Assembly (NCBI GenBank): GCA_028826165.1
Contig: JAPDFW010000006.1
Coordinates: 35,936-99,935, forward strand
Length of the DNA stretch: 64,000 nt
DNA from: Anaeramoeba ignava
Taxonomy: Eukaryota; Metamonada; Anaeramoebidae
Direction: 5' to 3'
The notes below the pieces were generated by a model. It was not told where the DNA came from. It searched no databases and saw only the letters and a program-made list of their open reading frames with translations. Every line of letters starts with the position of its first letter. Position 1 is the first letter of the stretch. The position numbers were made by a program, and so were the translations under genes. Positions 1 to 11,443 of the stretch are shown piece by piece.

Positions 1-973
1 TAATTTAATAAATAAATTAATAAATAAATTAATAAATAAATTAATAAATAATTTAATAAATAAATTAATAAATAAATTAATAAATAAATTTTTAATAAAT
101 AAATAATAAAAATTTAATAAATAAATTAATAAATAAATTAATAAATAAATTAATAAATAAATTAATAAATAAAATAAATAAATTAATAAATAAATTAATA
201 AATAAATAAATTAATAAATAAATTAATAAATAAATAAATTAATAAATAAATTAATAAATAAATTAATAAATAAATTAATAAATAATTTAATAAATAAATT
301 AATAAATAAATTAATAAATAAATTAATAAATAAAAATTTAAATAAAAATAAATTAAATAAATTAATAAATAAATTAATAAATAAATTAATAAATAATTTA
401 ATAAATAAATTAATAAATAAATTAATAAAAATAAATAAATTAATAAATAAATTAATAAATAAATTTAAATAAATTAATAAATAAATTAATAAATAAATTC
501 AATAAATAAAATTTAATAAATAAATTTCAATAAATAAATTAATAAATAAATTTAAATAAATAAATAAATTAATAAATAATTTAATAAATAATTAATAAAT
601 TAATAAATAAATTAATAAATAAATTAATAAATAATAAATAAATTAATAAATAAATTAATAAATAAATTAATAAATAAAAATAAATAAATTAATAAATAAA
701 TTAATAAATAAATTAATAAATAAATTAATAAATAAATTAATAAATAAATAATTTAATAAATAATTAATAAATAAATTAATAAATTAATAAATAAATTAAT
801 AAATAAATTAATAAATAAATTAATAAATAAAAATAAATAAATTAATAAAAAATTAATAAATAAATTAATAAATTAATAAATAAATTAATAAATAAATTAA
901 TAAATAAAAATAAATAAATAAATAAATTAATAAATAAATAAATAAATTAATAAATAAAATAAAAATAAATTAA

Positions 974-1008
<35 letters not shown>

Positions 1009-2010
1009 ATAAATAAATTAATAAATAAATTAATTAATAAATTAATAAATTAATAAATAAAAATTTAATAAATAAATTAATAAATAAATTAATAAATAAA
1101 TTAATAAATAAATTAATAAATAAATTAATTAATAAATAAATTAATAAATAAATTAATAAATAAATAAATTAATAAATAAATTAATAAATAAATTAATAAA
1201 TAAATTAATAAATAAATTAATAAATAAATTAATAAATAAATTAATAAATAAATTAATAAATAAATTAATAAATAAATAAATTAATAAATAAATTAATAAA
1301 TAAATAAATTAATAAAAATAAATAAAAAATAAATAAATAAATAAATAAATAATAAATTAATAAATAAATTAATAAAATAAATAAATAAATAAATTAATAA
1401 ATAAAATAAATAAATAAATTTAATAAAATAAAATTAATAAATAAATAAATAAATAAATTAAAAAAAAAAATTAATAAATAATAAATAAAAATAAATAAAT
1501 TAATAAATAAATAAAATAAATAAATTAATAAATAAATTAATAAATAAATTAATAAATAAATTAATAAATAAATAAATAAATAAATTAATAAATAATTTAA
1601 TAAATAAAAAAATAATAAATAAATTTAATAAATAAATTAATAAATAAATTAATAAATAAATTAATAAATAAATAAAAATAAATAATAAATAAATTAATAA
1701 ATAAATTAATAAATAAATTAATAAATAAATTAATAAATAATTTAATAAATAAATTAATAAATAAATTAATAAATAATTTAATAAATAAATAAATAAATTA
1801 ATAAATAAATTTAATAAATAAATTAATAAATAAATTAATAAATAAATTAATAAATAAATTAATAAATAATTTAATAAATAAATTAATAAATAAATTAATA
1901 AATAAATTAATAAATAATTTAATAAATAAATTAATAAATAAATTTAATAAATAAATTAATAAATAAATTAATAAATAAATAAATATTTAATAAATAATTT
2001 TTGGAAATAG
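1..2010. repeat. 12-bp TTAATAAATAAA repeat array inside a VPS29 intron
   Basis: About 2 kb of near-perfect tandem copies of TTAATAAATAAA, with interruptions such as AATTTAATAAA and AAATAAATAAA. It runs up to a splice acceptor (GGAAATAG at 2003-2010) followed directly by VPS29 coding sequence, so I read the block as the 3' part of a VPS29 intron whose upstream exon lies outside the window. It has no open reading frame because stops occur in every frame. Confidence 0.85.
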
Positions 2011-2376
2011 GAACTTGGATTTGAATTAGAAAATTCATTACAAATTGAATCATTTAAAATTGGATTAATTCATGGGCATCAAGTAGTTCCTTGGGATGAT
2101 TCAAAAACATTATCAATTTTCCAAAAAAAAATGGGAACTGATATTCTTATTTATGGAAATACACACGAAAGCAAAGTTTTTAAATTAGAAGAAAAACTTT
2201 ATATTAATCCAGGTTCTTTAACAGGAGCTTATCATCCAACTCAATTAGATACAATCCCTTCTTTTGTTGTTTTGGATATCCAAAAAGATTCTTTAACTTC
2301 TTATATTTACAAACTTAAAGATGGTGAAGTTAATGTTGAGAAATTTACTCACAAAAAAGAACCTTTAAATAATTAA
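2011..2376 (+). CDS. VPS29: Retromer subunit VPS29, C-terminal exon (5' part outside window)
   Basis: VPS29 is the metallophosphoesterase-fold scaffold subunit of retromer, which recycles cargo from endosomes to the Golgi and plasma membrane. The 121 codons after the acceptor at 2010 read in phase 0 and match the last two thirds of VPS29: IGLIHGHQVVPW (residues 17-28 of the exon), then ILIYGNTHESKVF, then YINPGSLTGAY and IPSFVVLDIQ, ending at TAA. The usual protein is about 180 residues, so roughly 60 N-terminal residues are missing upstream. One detail differs from animal VPS29: the second metal-ligand motif, normally GHTH, is GNTH here, so one ligand histidine is Asn. VPS29 is a scaffold rather than a proven phosphatase, so this need not impair it. 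The identification is firm. Confidence 0.93.
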   Translation, partial: ELGFELENSLQIESFKIGLIHGHQVVPWDDSKTLSIFQKKMGTDILIYGNTHESKVFKLEEKLYINPGSLTGAYHPTQLDTIPSFVVLDIQKDSLTSYIYKLKDGEVNVEKFTHKKEPLNN

Positions 2377-2600
2377 TTTCTTCTTTTTTTTTTTGCTTTT
2401 TTTTAATTCGATTTGATTTCTTTGCTTTTTTTTTTTTACAAATTCAAAAAATTTTTAAAAAATTTTAATTAATTAATTAATTAATAAATAAAAAAGAAAG
2501 ATTTGATGAAATAAAATTTTTTTCCATTTTTCTTTTTTTTTTTCTTTTTATCTTTTTTCTTTTTTTCTTTTCTTTTTGGCTTTTTAGGGATTTTTCTAAA

Positions 2601-5600
2601 ATGATAAAGTGTTGTGGAGTTCCATTGTATGATAAACGAAAAAAAAGGTGTAGAAGATTAAAATCACCAGTAAAATAAAAATCAAATTAAAAATTCAAAT
2701 TAAAAAATTCAAATTAAAAAATTAAAATTAAAAAAATCAAATTAAAAAATCAAATTAAAAAAATTTTTTTTTCTTCATCAAAAATCGATCAATTAAAAAA
2801 AAAAAAAACAAAATTAATTAATTAAAAAAAATAACACGTTGAAAAAATAGTATTTACTTGATTTAGTTAGTGATAGAGTAAAGAGTAGATTATTAACAAT
2901 TACTATTTTCCTTTCTGTGTTTACTTTTGCTGGTTATACTTTATTTTGGGAAGTTATGCATAGACCAACTAATTTAGCAACAGCTCCTTATAAACCAACA
3001 AAAGTATTTTCTAATTTCAATAAATTCAACATTTCAATAATTCAAAAATTTTTTCTTTTTTTTCCTTTTTTGATCATAGATTACAGTTTTAAAAAGTCCT
3101 TCTTCTCAAGCAACAGTAGGAGTTCCTTTTACCACTCAACCAAGTGTAAATTAAAATTAAAATCAAAATCAAAATCAAAATCAAAATTAAATTCAAAATC
3201 AAAATTAAAATCAAAATCAAAAATTAAAATCTAAATCAAATTCAAAATCAAAATCAAAATCAAAATCAAAATCAAAATCAAAATCAAAATCAAAATTAAA
3301 ATTAAAATTAAAATCAAAATTAAAATCAAAATTAAAATCAAAATTAAAATCAAATTCAAAATTAAAATCAAAATCAAAATCAAAATCAAAATTAAAATTC
3401 AAAATCAAAATTAAAATCAAAATCAAAATCAAAATCAAAATCAAAATCAAAATCAAAATTCAAATTCAAAATTAAAATTAAAATTAAAATAAAAATCAAA
3501 TTCAAAATCAAAATTAAAATTTAAAAAAATAGGTTCAAGTTTATGGCCAAGATGGAACAATGGGAGTTCAAGGAGTAGAAGTTATTGCGAAAGCATATTA
3601 TTATGATCCAAGTCTTACAAAAAGATTTGAAGGAGCTTCTTTAGATGATGTATTATCTCCTGATTATATTGAAGCAAATGTATCTTTATCAACAATGAAT
3701 CAACTTAAAATTTATCAACCCATTCTTTCAGGAGATACAGTTGCTTATTCAAATGAAGTATTTTTCAAACTGTTTTTTTTTAAAAAATAAATTGAAAAAA
3801 TAAATTGAAAAAAATAAATAGGAAGGAATTGTTAATTTTGATAACTTATCATTTGTTGCTGGATATCCTGGAATAAATACAATTTATTTTGAATCTGAAG
3901 GTATTTTATCAGCTACAGAAGTTCTTGTTACTCTTAAAGGATCTGGTATTTTATTTTAAATTGAAAAAATCATTCAATTGAATTAAATTAAATTATTTTT
4001 TTTTTTTTTTGATTCAAAAATTTAGTTTCTTCTATTGAATTTAGTTCTAATCCTCCTCAAAATATATCAATGGATGAAACAACTCAAGTTCAATCAATTT
4101 ATGCTACAATCAAAGATACTGTAGGTGAACCTTTATCAGGAAAATTTATGACTTTGTTTGCTTTAAATGATTTGGATATTTTTGGAGATTTTATGAACCA
4201 AAGATTTTGTAATTCAAATTAAAAAAAAAATCTTTTCAATTCAATTCTCAAAATTAAAAAAAAAACAATTTAGATTGGATGTCAACTCATATTTTAGGTC
4301 CATCTGATGAGGATGGAATTATTAATGTAGATTTGAATATAACAGGAACAAATACAAAAACTTTATTTTTTCAAGTTGCTTGTGAAGGAAATTTATTAAA
4401 TTGGGTTTATTCTGAAAATAATATTTATCAACCAACTAAAGTTATCTCAAATGGTTTATACAAAAAAAATTATAAAAATTAAAAAATTCAAAATCAAAAT
4501 TAAAATCAAAATCAAAATCAAAATTAAAATCAAATCAAAATCAAATTCAAAAATTTCCTTCTTTTTTTTCTAGTTGAATCTGTTTTGATTCTTCAACAAC
4601 CTTCTCCAAATATTATTTTCGAAAATGAAACATTTTCAATTCAACCAGTTGTCCAAGTTTTGGATTCAAATGGTAAAGAAAAATCATCCAAATCTAAAAT
4701 AAAATAAATTCATTTTTGATTTTTATTTGATTTTTATTTTAGGAACTGGAATTGCTGGAAAAAGAGTTTTTGCAATGATTTCAACTCAATTAGATTCAAC
4801 TCTTCCATATTTTATTTCTGATTTATCTGATCAAGAAACAAAAAGTTTAATCAATCCAATAAGTTCAGAAACTGATTCTGATGGAAAGTAAAAAAAATTT
4901 TAAAGGAAAAAAAATTAATAACAAGAAAGCAAAAAAAAATTTATTCTTTTCTTTTTTGATTTTATTTGATTTTATTTTAATTTAGAGCAACATTCCAAAA
5001 TCTTGCTTTTTCGATAGATGGAAAAACCAATGAAAATAAATCATTTGCAATTTCATTTGTTTGTGATGGAATTTCTTCAGATCCAACAAATGATATTACT
5101 GTTAAATCAAAAGTAGATCATCTTGAAGTTTTAGGGAATTCATTTAATTTTTCAGACTTATTTAATACAGATGAAGAATGGCCTCCTGGAGCTCAATTTA
5201 TAGGTCAAGTTGGCTTGATGAATCCTTCTTTACAAATTCGTGTTTTAGATTCTGATGGAAATGGTGTTTCTGGAAAAGTTCCTCATTTTAGAACTGTTAA
5301 TATTAATGATACAAATGATTCACTTATTGTTATCCAAACTATTGATACAGTCTCAGAGTAATCCAAAACCAAAAATAAAATTAAAATCAAAAATAAAATC
5401 AAAACCAAAAATAAAATCAAAATCAAAATTAAAATCAAAAATTAAAATTAAAATCAAAACCAAAAATAAAATCAAAATCAAAATTAAAATCAAAATTAAA
5501 ATCAAAAATCAAAATTAAAATTAAAACCAAAATTAAAATTAAAATTAAAATCAATTAAAAATCAAAATCAAAATTAAAATTAAAATCAATATTAAATTAA

Positions 5601-8600
5601 AATCAATATCAATATCAAAATTAAAATCAAAATCAAAATTAAAATTAAAATCAAAATCAAAATTAAAATTAAAATCAAAATCAAAATCAAAATTAATTTC
5701 CTGAATAGTTTGGATGGGATTTTTAGTACACAAGTTCTTGGTCGTTCTGGACCAAATGGAACAACTTATTTCAGAATAGAAGTTACTATTGATGATGTTC
5801 CACACATTCTTAATTTTACTTTTAATTTAACAGTTTTTGCTTGGAATGCAACAACAAGTGATCAAACATCATGCAGAATAGTTGAAATTTTAACAGAAAT
5901 TCCAACATCTATTGAATCAGGAACAGATATAGGACCAATAACAGTTCAAATTTTTGATTTTGCAAGAAGACCTGTGAGTGGAAATGATATGTATATTCTT
6001 TTAACAACTCCTGCCAATGTATTATTAACATATTTTCCTTATTGGTTTGATTCAGCAACTACTGATTCAACTGGAACTGCAGTTATTAGTAGTTTGATTA
6101 TTGAAGGGTATTTAAATTTTCAAAAGAATTATTCTTATTCTTATTCTTATTTTTATTCTTATTTTTATTCTTATTTTTATTCTTATTTTTATTCTTATTC
6201 TTATTCTTATTTTTATTCTTATTCTTATTCTTATTCTTATTTTTATTCTTATTTTTATTCTTATTCTTATTCTTATTTTTATTTTTATTTTTATTCTTAT
6301 TCTTATTTTTATTCTTATTTTTATTCTTATTCTTATTTTTATTTTTATTTTTATTTTTATTCTTATTCTTATTTTTATTCTTATTCTTATTCTTATTCTT
6401 ATTTTTATTCTTATTCTTATTTTTATTCTTATTCTTATTCTTATTCTTATTCTTATTCTTATTCTTATTCTTATTTTTATTCTTATTTTTATTTTTATTC
6501 TTATTCTTATTCTTATTTTTATTCTTATTCTTATTCTTATTCTTATTCTTATTCTTATTCTTATTCTTATTTTTATTTTCATTCTCATTCTTATTTTTAT
6601 ATAATATCACTGGAACATTTGCTATTTCAGCAGCTTATGATAGATATTATGAATGTTATTCAAATGAAATTAAAATTGATATAAGAACTCCTGTTACTCA
6701 AATGGAATTATTACAAGCTCCTCAACAATCTTATGCAACAGAATATTTCAAACATTCAAATTTTGAAGTAAAATTAAAATCAAAATCAAAATCAAAATTA
6801 AAATCAAAATTAAAATTAAAATTAAAATCAAAATCAAAAATTATAAATTTTAGTTAAAAGCTTTAGATAAATATGGAAATCCTGTTTCTGGAAAAACTGC
6901 AGTATTTTACCTTTATTCATATCCTACTTATGTTGCTCAAGAAATTTTAGATGCATTTTTAACATGGGGTTCAGAATCAGTTCAAGTTAATAATGCAATA
7001 ACAAATGGAAGACAATTTTTTGGAATTCAAACAGAATCAACAACAGATTCAAATGGTTTTATTGACAAAAAAAAAGAATAAAAGAAGAAATTTAATCAAA
7101 TATTTATTAGATCCCTTTATGAACCTTTCTTTTTCAGTTGATGGAAAATTTATGAAAAGGAATTGTTACATTTGAAAATTTTTATATTTACAAAAATTCA
7201 AAATCAAAATCAAAATTCTTTTTTTACAGTTGATGGAAAAATTAAAATTTGAAAATTAAAATTAAAATTAAAATTAAAATTGAAATTTTCAAAATCAAAA
7301 TTATTGGTAAGCAAAAATCAAAATCAAAATCAAAATCAAAATCAAAATCAAAATCATTTATTAAAATCAAAATCATTTATTAAAATCATTTATTAAAATC
7401 AAAATCAAAATTCAAAATTAAAATCAAAATTAAAATTAAAATTAAAATTAAAATTAAAATCAAAATTAAAATTAAAATTAAAATTAAAATTAAAATTAAA
7501 ATCAAAATCAAAATTAAAATCAAAATCAAAATTAAAATTAAAATTAAAATTAAAATTATGAAATAGCTGAATATCTTCTTGTTATTCAGAATGCCTCTTC
7601 TTCAACTATAACATTAAACGAACCTTGGGATTATGTTCCTCAACTTGTACTATTAGATAGCAAATACAACGAAATAGATCTTCAAAGAGTAAAATTAAAA
7701 ACATATATTGAAGGATTAAATGAAGATGAGTATATAATAACTTTTGATTGTGGAGATGAACACACAAGTGAATCACCAACAAATGATTGCTATTCATATT
7801 CATACACATCAAGTAGTGTCATGTATTTTTACAATTTCCAAATCATAGAATTTTCATCACCGAATCCTTGTTTCCAGATTTACTTTGTATTTGCGGAGGG
7901 AGAACCTTATGAATTGTATTCAGGATTAAGTGAAGTGTATTGTATCGAAAATTACATCACAAGTGTTACTGCTCTATCTGATGTTTCAGCTTATACAACT
8001 GTGGATACTTACACTCAATCAGCTTCTATTCTTCAAACTGAAACTCTTCTTGGAACTGCCATTCAAGGACTTGAACCTAATGTGGATGTTGTTGATAAAC
8101 CCCCTGGTTTTGCAGATTGCACTTTTCAATGGCAGTATTTCGCAACGGATTCTTTAGGACAATCTTACTTATGGATTGAATTGTTTGATGGATGTGTTAC
8201 AGGAAGATATAGTTTTATAGCTTCACTTGGAGGAGTTAATGCGTAAGAAATGATTAAAATCAAAATTAAAATCAAAATCAAAATCAAAATCAAAATCAAA
8301 ATTAAAATTGAAATCAAAATCAAAATCAAAATTAAAATTAAATAATTGAAATCAAAATAATTGAAATTAAAATAATTCAAATTAAAATTAAAATTAAAAT
8401 TAAAATTAAATAATTGAAATCAAAATAATTGAAATTAAAATCAAAATTAAAATAATTCAAATCAAAATCAAAATTCAAATTAAAAAATTCAAATCAAAAA
8501 ATCAAAATTAAAATAATTGGAATTAAAATTCTGTTTTTTTTTTAGTTCGACTCTTTTCTATATTGATTTAACAGATCAAGCTAAATATATCGAAATTGTT

Positions 8601-11313
8601 CAATACGAAAACAATACTTCAGTTGATGCAATAGTTGGTGAGTTTATTCCACAATCTTTTGAAGTTGTTGTGAAGATTTATACACTAGCAGCATTGAATG
8701 GAAAATCAGTTACAGCATTTATTTCTGGAGTAAATAAAAAATAAAAAAGAAAAAAGAATTTAGATTAAAAAATCCTTTCAAATTAATTGATATTTTTTCT
8801 TTTTTATTTTTGTGATTGGAATTCATTTCAATTAGTATAATAACTCGAGTTCTGAAAATGTTTGTTCTGATGAAGCAACAGTCCCTGATTATACAAATGT
8901 GACTCTTGACGCATATCATGCAACTGAAATTACAACCTCAAATCAATTTTTATTACTATTTCAATATTATGGAACAGAATCAAGCGTAGGAACTGCAGTG
9001 TTTAATCTATTGAAATTCACATCAGGAAAAAGTGGATTTTATTGTGTTAAATTCAAGGTGGAAGATATTGTAACTTCAAGTGGAATTGTAATGAATGTAA
9101 TCAATAATGTAACCGAAGTGGCAATAGTGAAACAACCATCAAATAAAGTAAAATATTTGAAAAAGAAAAGAAAAGAAAAAAAAATTTTTTTCAATAACAT
9201 GAAATGATTGAATTAAAATATTTTTCAAAAATGAAAAAAAAAAAAAAAGGTGAAAACAGGACATCGTTTTGATCAACAACCCTTAATCAAAATTTATGAT
9301 AATGGAATAGGATTAGCAAATCGATCAATAACTGTTGGATTTTATCATGAATGCATTGGAGCTTCAATTACATACAATGACAATCCGATAACAGATCCGA
9401 ACGGAGAATATCAATTTTGGGATCTAACAATATCAGGAACAGGAGGAACATGTCAACTTGTATTTATTTCACAAGGAATAGCATCTGATCCATCAAGCAA
9501 GTTCAACATCATCGGATTGTCAGAACCCTCATTCCAATATATTGGGAAATGGAAGTCAATCATTGCGTTGACTGTTCTTGCTTTTGTTCCCTTGTTCTTC
9601 TTCAACGAAGCAAATACTTCAACTTGGTTTTTGGTTGTTGGATTGTTGGCTTGCGCAATCCCAGAGTTTTTCGGTTATGTAGCATTGGAAAAGCTTTCTT
9701 TCCAACAGAATCAAGATGGCGAGAATTCATACTTGAGATTGATCACTTCAATGTTTATCATTTGCATCAATATTCTTGTTATTTTGTTTGCTTGGAATAT
9801 GGTGGAAGGATTTATGAAAAAAAAGAATTGGCAATTTTATGATAAAAAAAAACTTGCTTCGCAAAAATTTGTCAAATATTTGTTGCAAAAAAATGAGGAC
9901 ATGGTCTTTTCAGCTGAATTACCTGATGTGGATCTTTATGATTCTCCAAATGAAAGCAATTCAGAAATTGAACTTGATAATTTTGGAAACAAAGTGAAAA
10001 AAGAGAAGGAGTATATTACACACAAGAAAACAATCGAAATCAAAAACGAGGTCATGGATTCGTTCTCAGACATGATGTTGAGCTCAAGAAACCGATTCAT
10101 TTCTTGGATAATGCCAAAGCAAAAAACAGCACACTCAAAATTCGAACCTTCATTTTCATTCTTTTATCCACAAAGATTAATTCTTGCTGCATGTTTAACA
10201 ATTCTGCTGCTGATCTACTTCCTTGCAGGCGCGTTTCTTCTTGTCGAGTGGTTTGTGTTCTATCTGAAAAAATGGCGCGAGGACATTTTGGGCTATCAAA
10301 GTAGAATAGATTACATCATCGCGCTAATCAACGAATCCATTCTTGAGACAGTTACTCAATCAAGCTCCTTGAATCCTGCGAAGATCAATTACATCCCAGA
10401 CTCAATAGAAACCATCTTCAAGGCCTCTCAGACACAGGTTGACCGACTGATTAGCATTGTGAAGTTCTCTGGGAGGTTCACTGGCATCATGCTATTTTTG
10501 ATATTTTTATTTGTTTGGTGGTTGATTTTCAGATTATATCGCCGTAGAATCATGTGGCTTAGACAAGGAGTAAGATTTACTAAGAGAAAGCCAAATACAG
10601 GAAAGGCCACATCGTTTCCCGGTCTTACAGCGGCTACATTTATATACGGATTTGTGGCGCTTTGGGTGATCACAACTGCAATCATTATTGTTCTTCTTTT
10701 CTTCCCTTTTTTCAACGTTCTTTGGTTCGTTTTCAGATGGATTTTCTATACTTTTATGATCGGTTTTTTCGTGATGAAAATGTGGGAGTTTTTTCTCTTA
10801 CTCTTTATCAATAGAAACTCAGTTACAAAGCTAAGATGCTTTTCAACCGCAGAATTCATTTGGACTTTCCTCAATTTTGTTTATGGAGTCGCATTTGCTT
10901 CTGCACGCATCTTTAGGGTGCTCTACTTCACGCTATTCCATTTCATCAGAGTTGATCTCGATACTTTGCATAACATCTCCTTCCTTAAAAGAGCTTATAG
11001 ATCATATGTCGGAATGATTTATATGGACCATATTCATAATAACCCAATCCGTTTGTGTTTTGGAAATATGCTTGAAAGAAAAAATTTAAAAAAATCAATT
11101 GCAAAACTTGATCTAGCAAACAAAAGTTCTGATTTTTCTCCCGAATTCCCAAATGATAAACCTAAAAATAACCAAGATTTTGTTGAAGAAAAACAGGATT
11201 TGATTCTTCAACAAAAAGTAAAAAGTCGGTTTTTGTTTTTGATTACAATCTCAAGAAACAAAAATTTGATTAATTCTCGTCAAAGAAATCTTCAAATTTC
11301 TCAAAAAAATTGA
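2601..11313 (+). CDS. Large multi-exon membrane protein with Ig-like (invasin-type) modules and C-terminal multi-TM region
   Basis: I cannot name this gene. Exons I can join in phase: 2601-2669, 2851-3003, 3080-3145, 3533-3757, 3822-3945, 4026-4208, 4274-4453, 4574-4672, 4743-4887, 4986-5357, 5709-6107, about 6602-6767, 6854-7055, 7567-8242, 8546-8729, 8836-9147 and 9250-11313 (TGA stop), about 1,900 codons. The start encodes a Cys/Arg-rich cytosolic stretch, then a signal-anchor-like segment (LLTITIFLSVFTFAGYTLF). Repeated modules follow with the pattern LQQP...QPVVQVLDSNG...TDSDGKATFQNL, typical of bacterial-Ig/invasin-like folds and presumably outside the cell or in a lumen. The last exon holds about eight hydrophobic segments (9550-10940) and a charged tail. 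Two stretches do not splice cleanly (6108-6601 and 7056-7566). A surface adhesion or receptor-like role is inference only. Confidence 0.7.
3146..3532. repeat. AAAATC/AAAATT hexamer-filled intron
   Basis: This intron of the large membrane-protein gene consists almost wholly of AAAATC and AAAATT units on the sense strand, between donor GTAAATT (3146) and acceptor AATAG (3532). Similar blocks fill the introns at 5358-5708 and 8243-8545. The unit is the same one that encodes Gln-Asn tracts in coding exons elsewhere in the window. Confidence 0.8.
6108..6601. repeat. TTATTC hexamer block, probable intron with an unclear acceptor
   Basis: Nearly 500 bp of TTATTC/TTATTT repeats lie between protein modules ending at IIEG (6107) and resuming at ITGTFAISAAYDR (about 6604). 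A donor-like GGGTATTT is at 6107-6112, but no AG occurs in the right phase before the coding sequence resumes. The translated repeat (Tyr-Ser/Tyr-Phe) also leaves the frame out of register downstream. A damaged or miscalled acceptor, or an indel in the repeat, is likely. Confidence 0.6.
7056..7566. other. Intronic or decayed exon segment of the large membrane protein
   Basis: After the donor at 7056 (AATG/GTTTTATT) there is a coding-like fragment, NLSFSVDGKFMK, near 7114-7159. A second near-copy of its TTTCAG/TTGATGGAAAA start lies near 7226-7245 and stops in every frame. AAAATC/AAAATT repeats then run to the acceptor at 7566. The duplicated splice-site/exon-start pair suggests a partial exon copy spread by repeat expansion. 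I cannot give a confident exon here. Confidence 0.4.
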
Positions 11314-11443
11314 ATTTCCAAAATTCATTTCTTTTTGTTGTTTTTTCTTTTCCTTTTTTTTTTTTTGTTCTCTTTTCAATCCAAAAAGAAAATCCAAAAA
11401 AAAAAAAATTTTTTTCATTTTTTTTCATTTTTTTTCATTTAAA

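Noticed and set aside
1-2000. Telomere-like or centromeric satellite at the window start
   Set aside because: The array ends exactly at a splice acceptor of VPS29 and has no G-rich telomere unit, so an intron is the better reading.
6098-6610. Long Lys-Asn, Arg-Ile or Tyr-Ser proteins in the TTATTC block
   Set aside because: All are hexamer translations on both strands with no complexity or start context.
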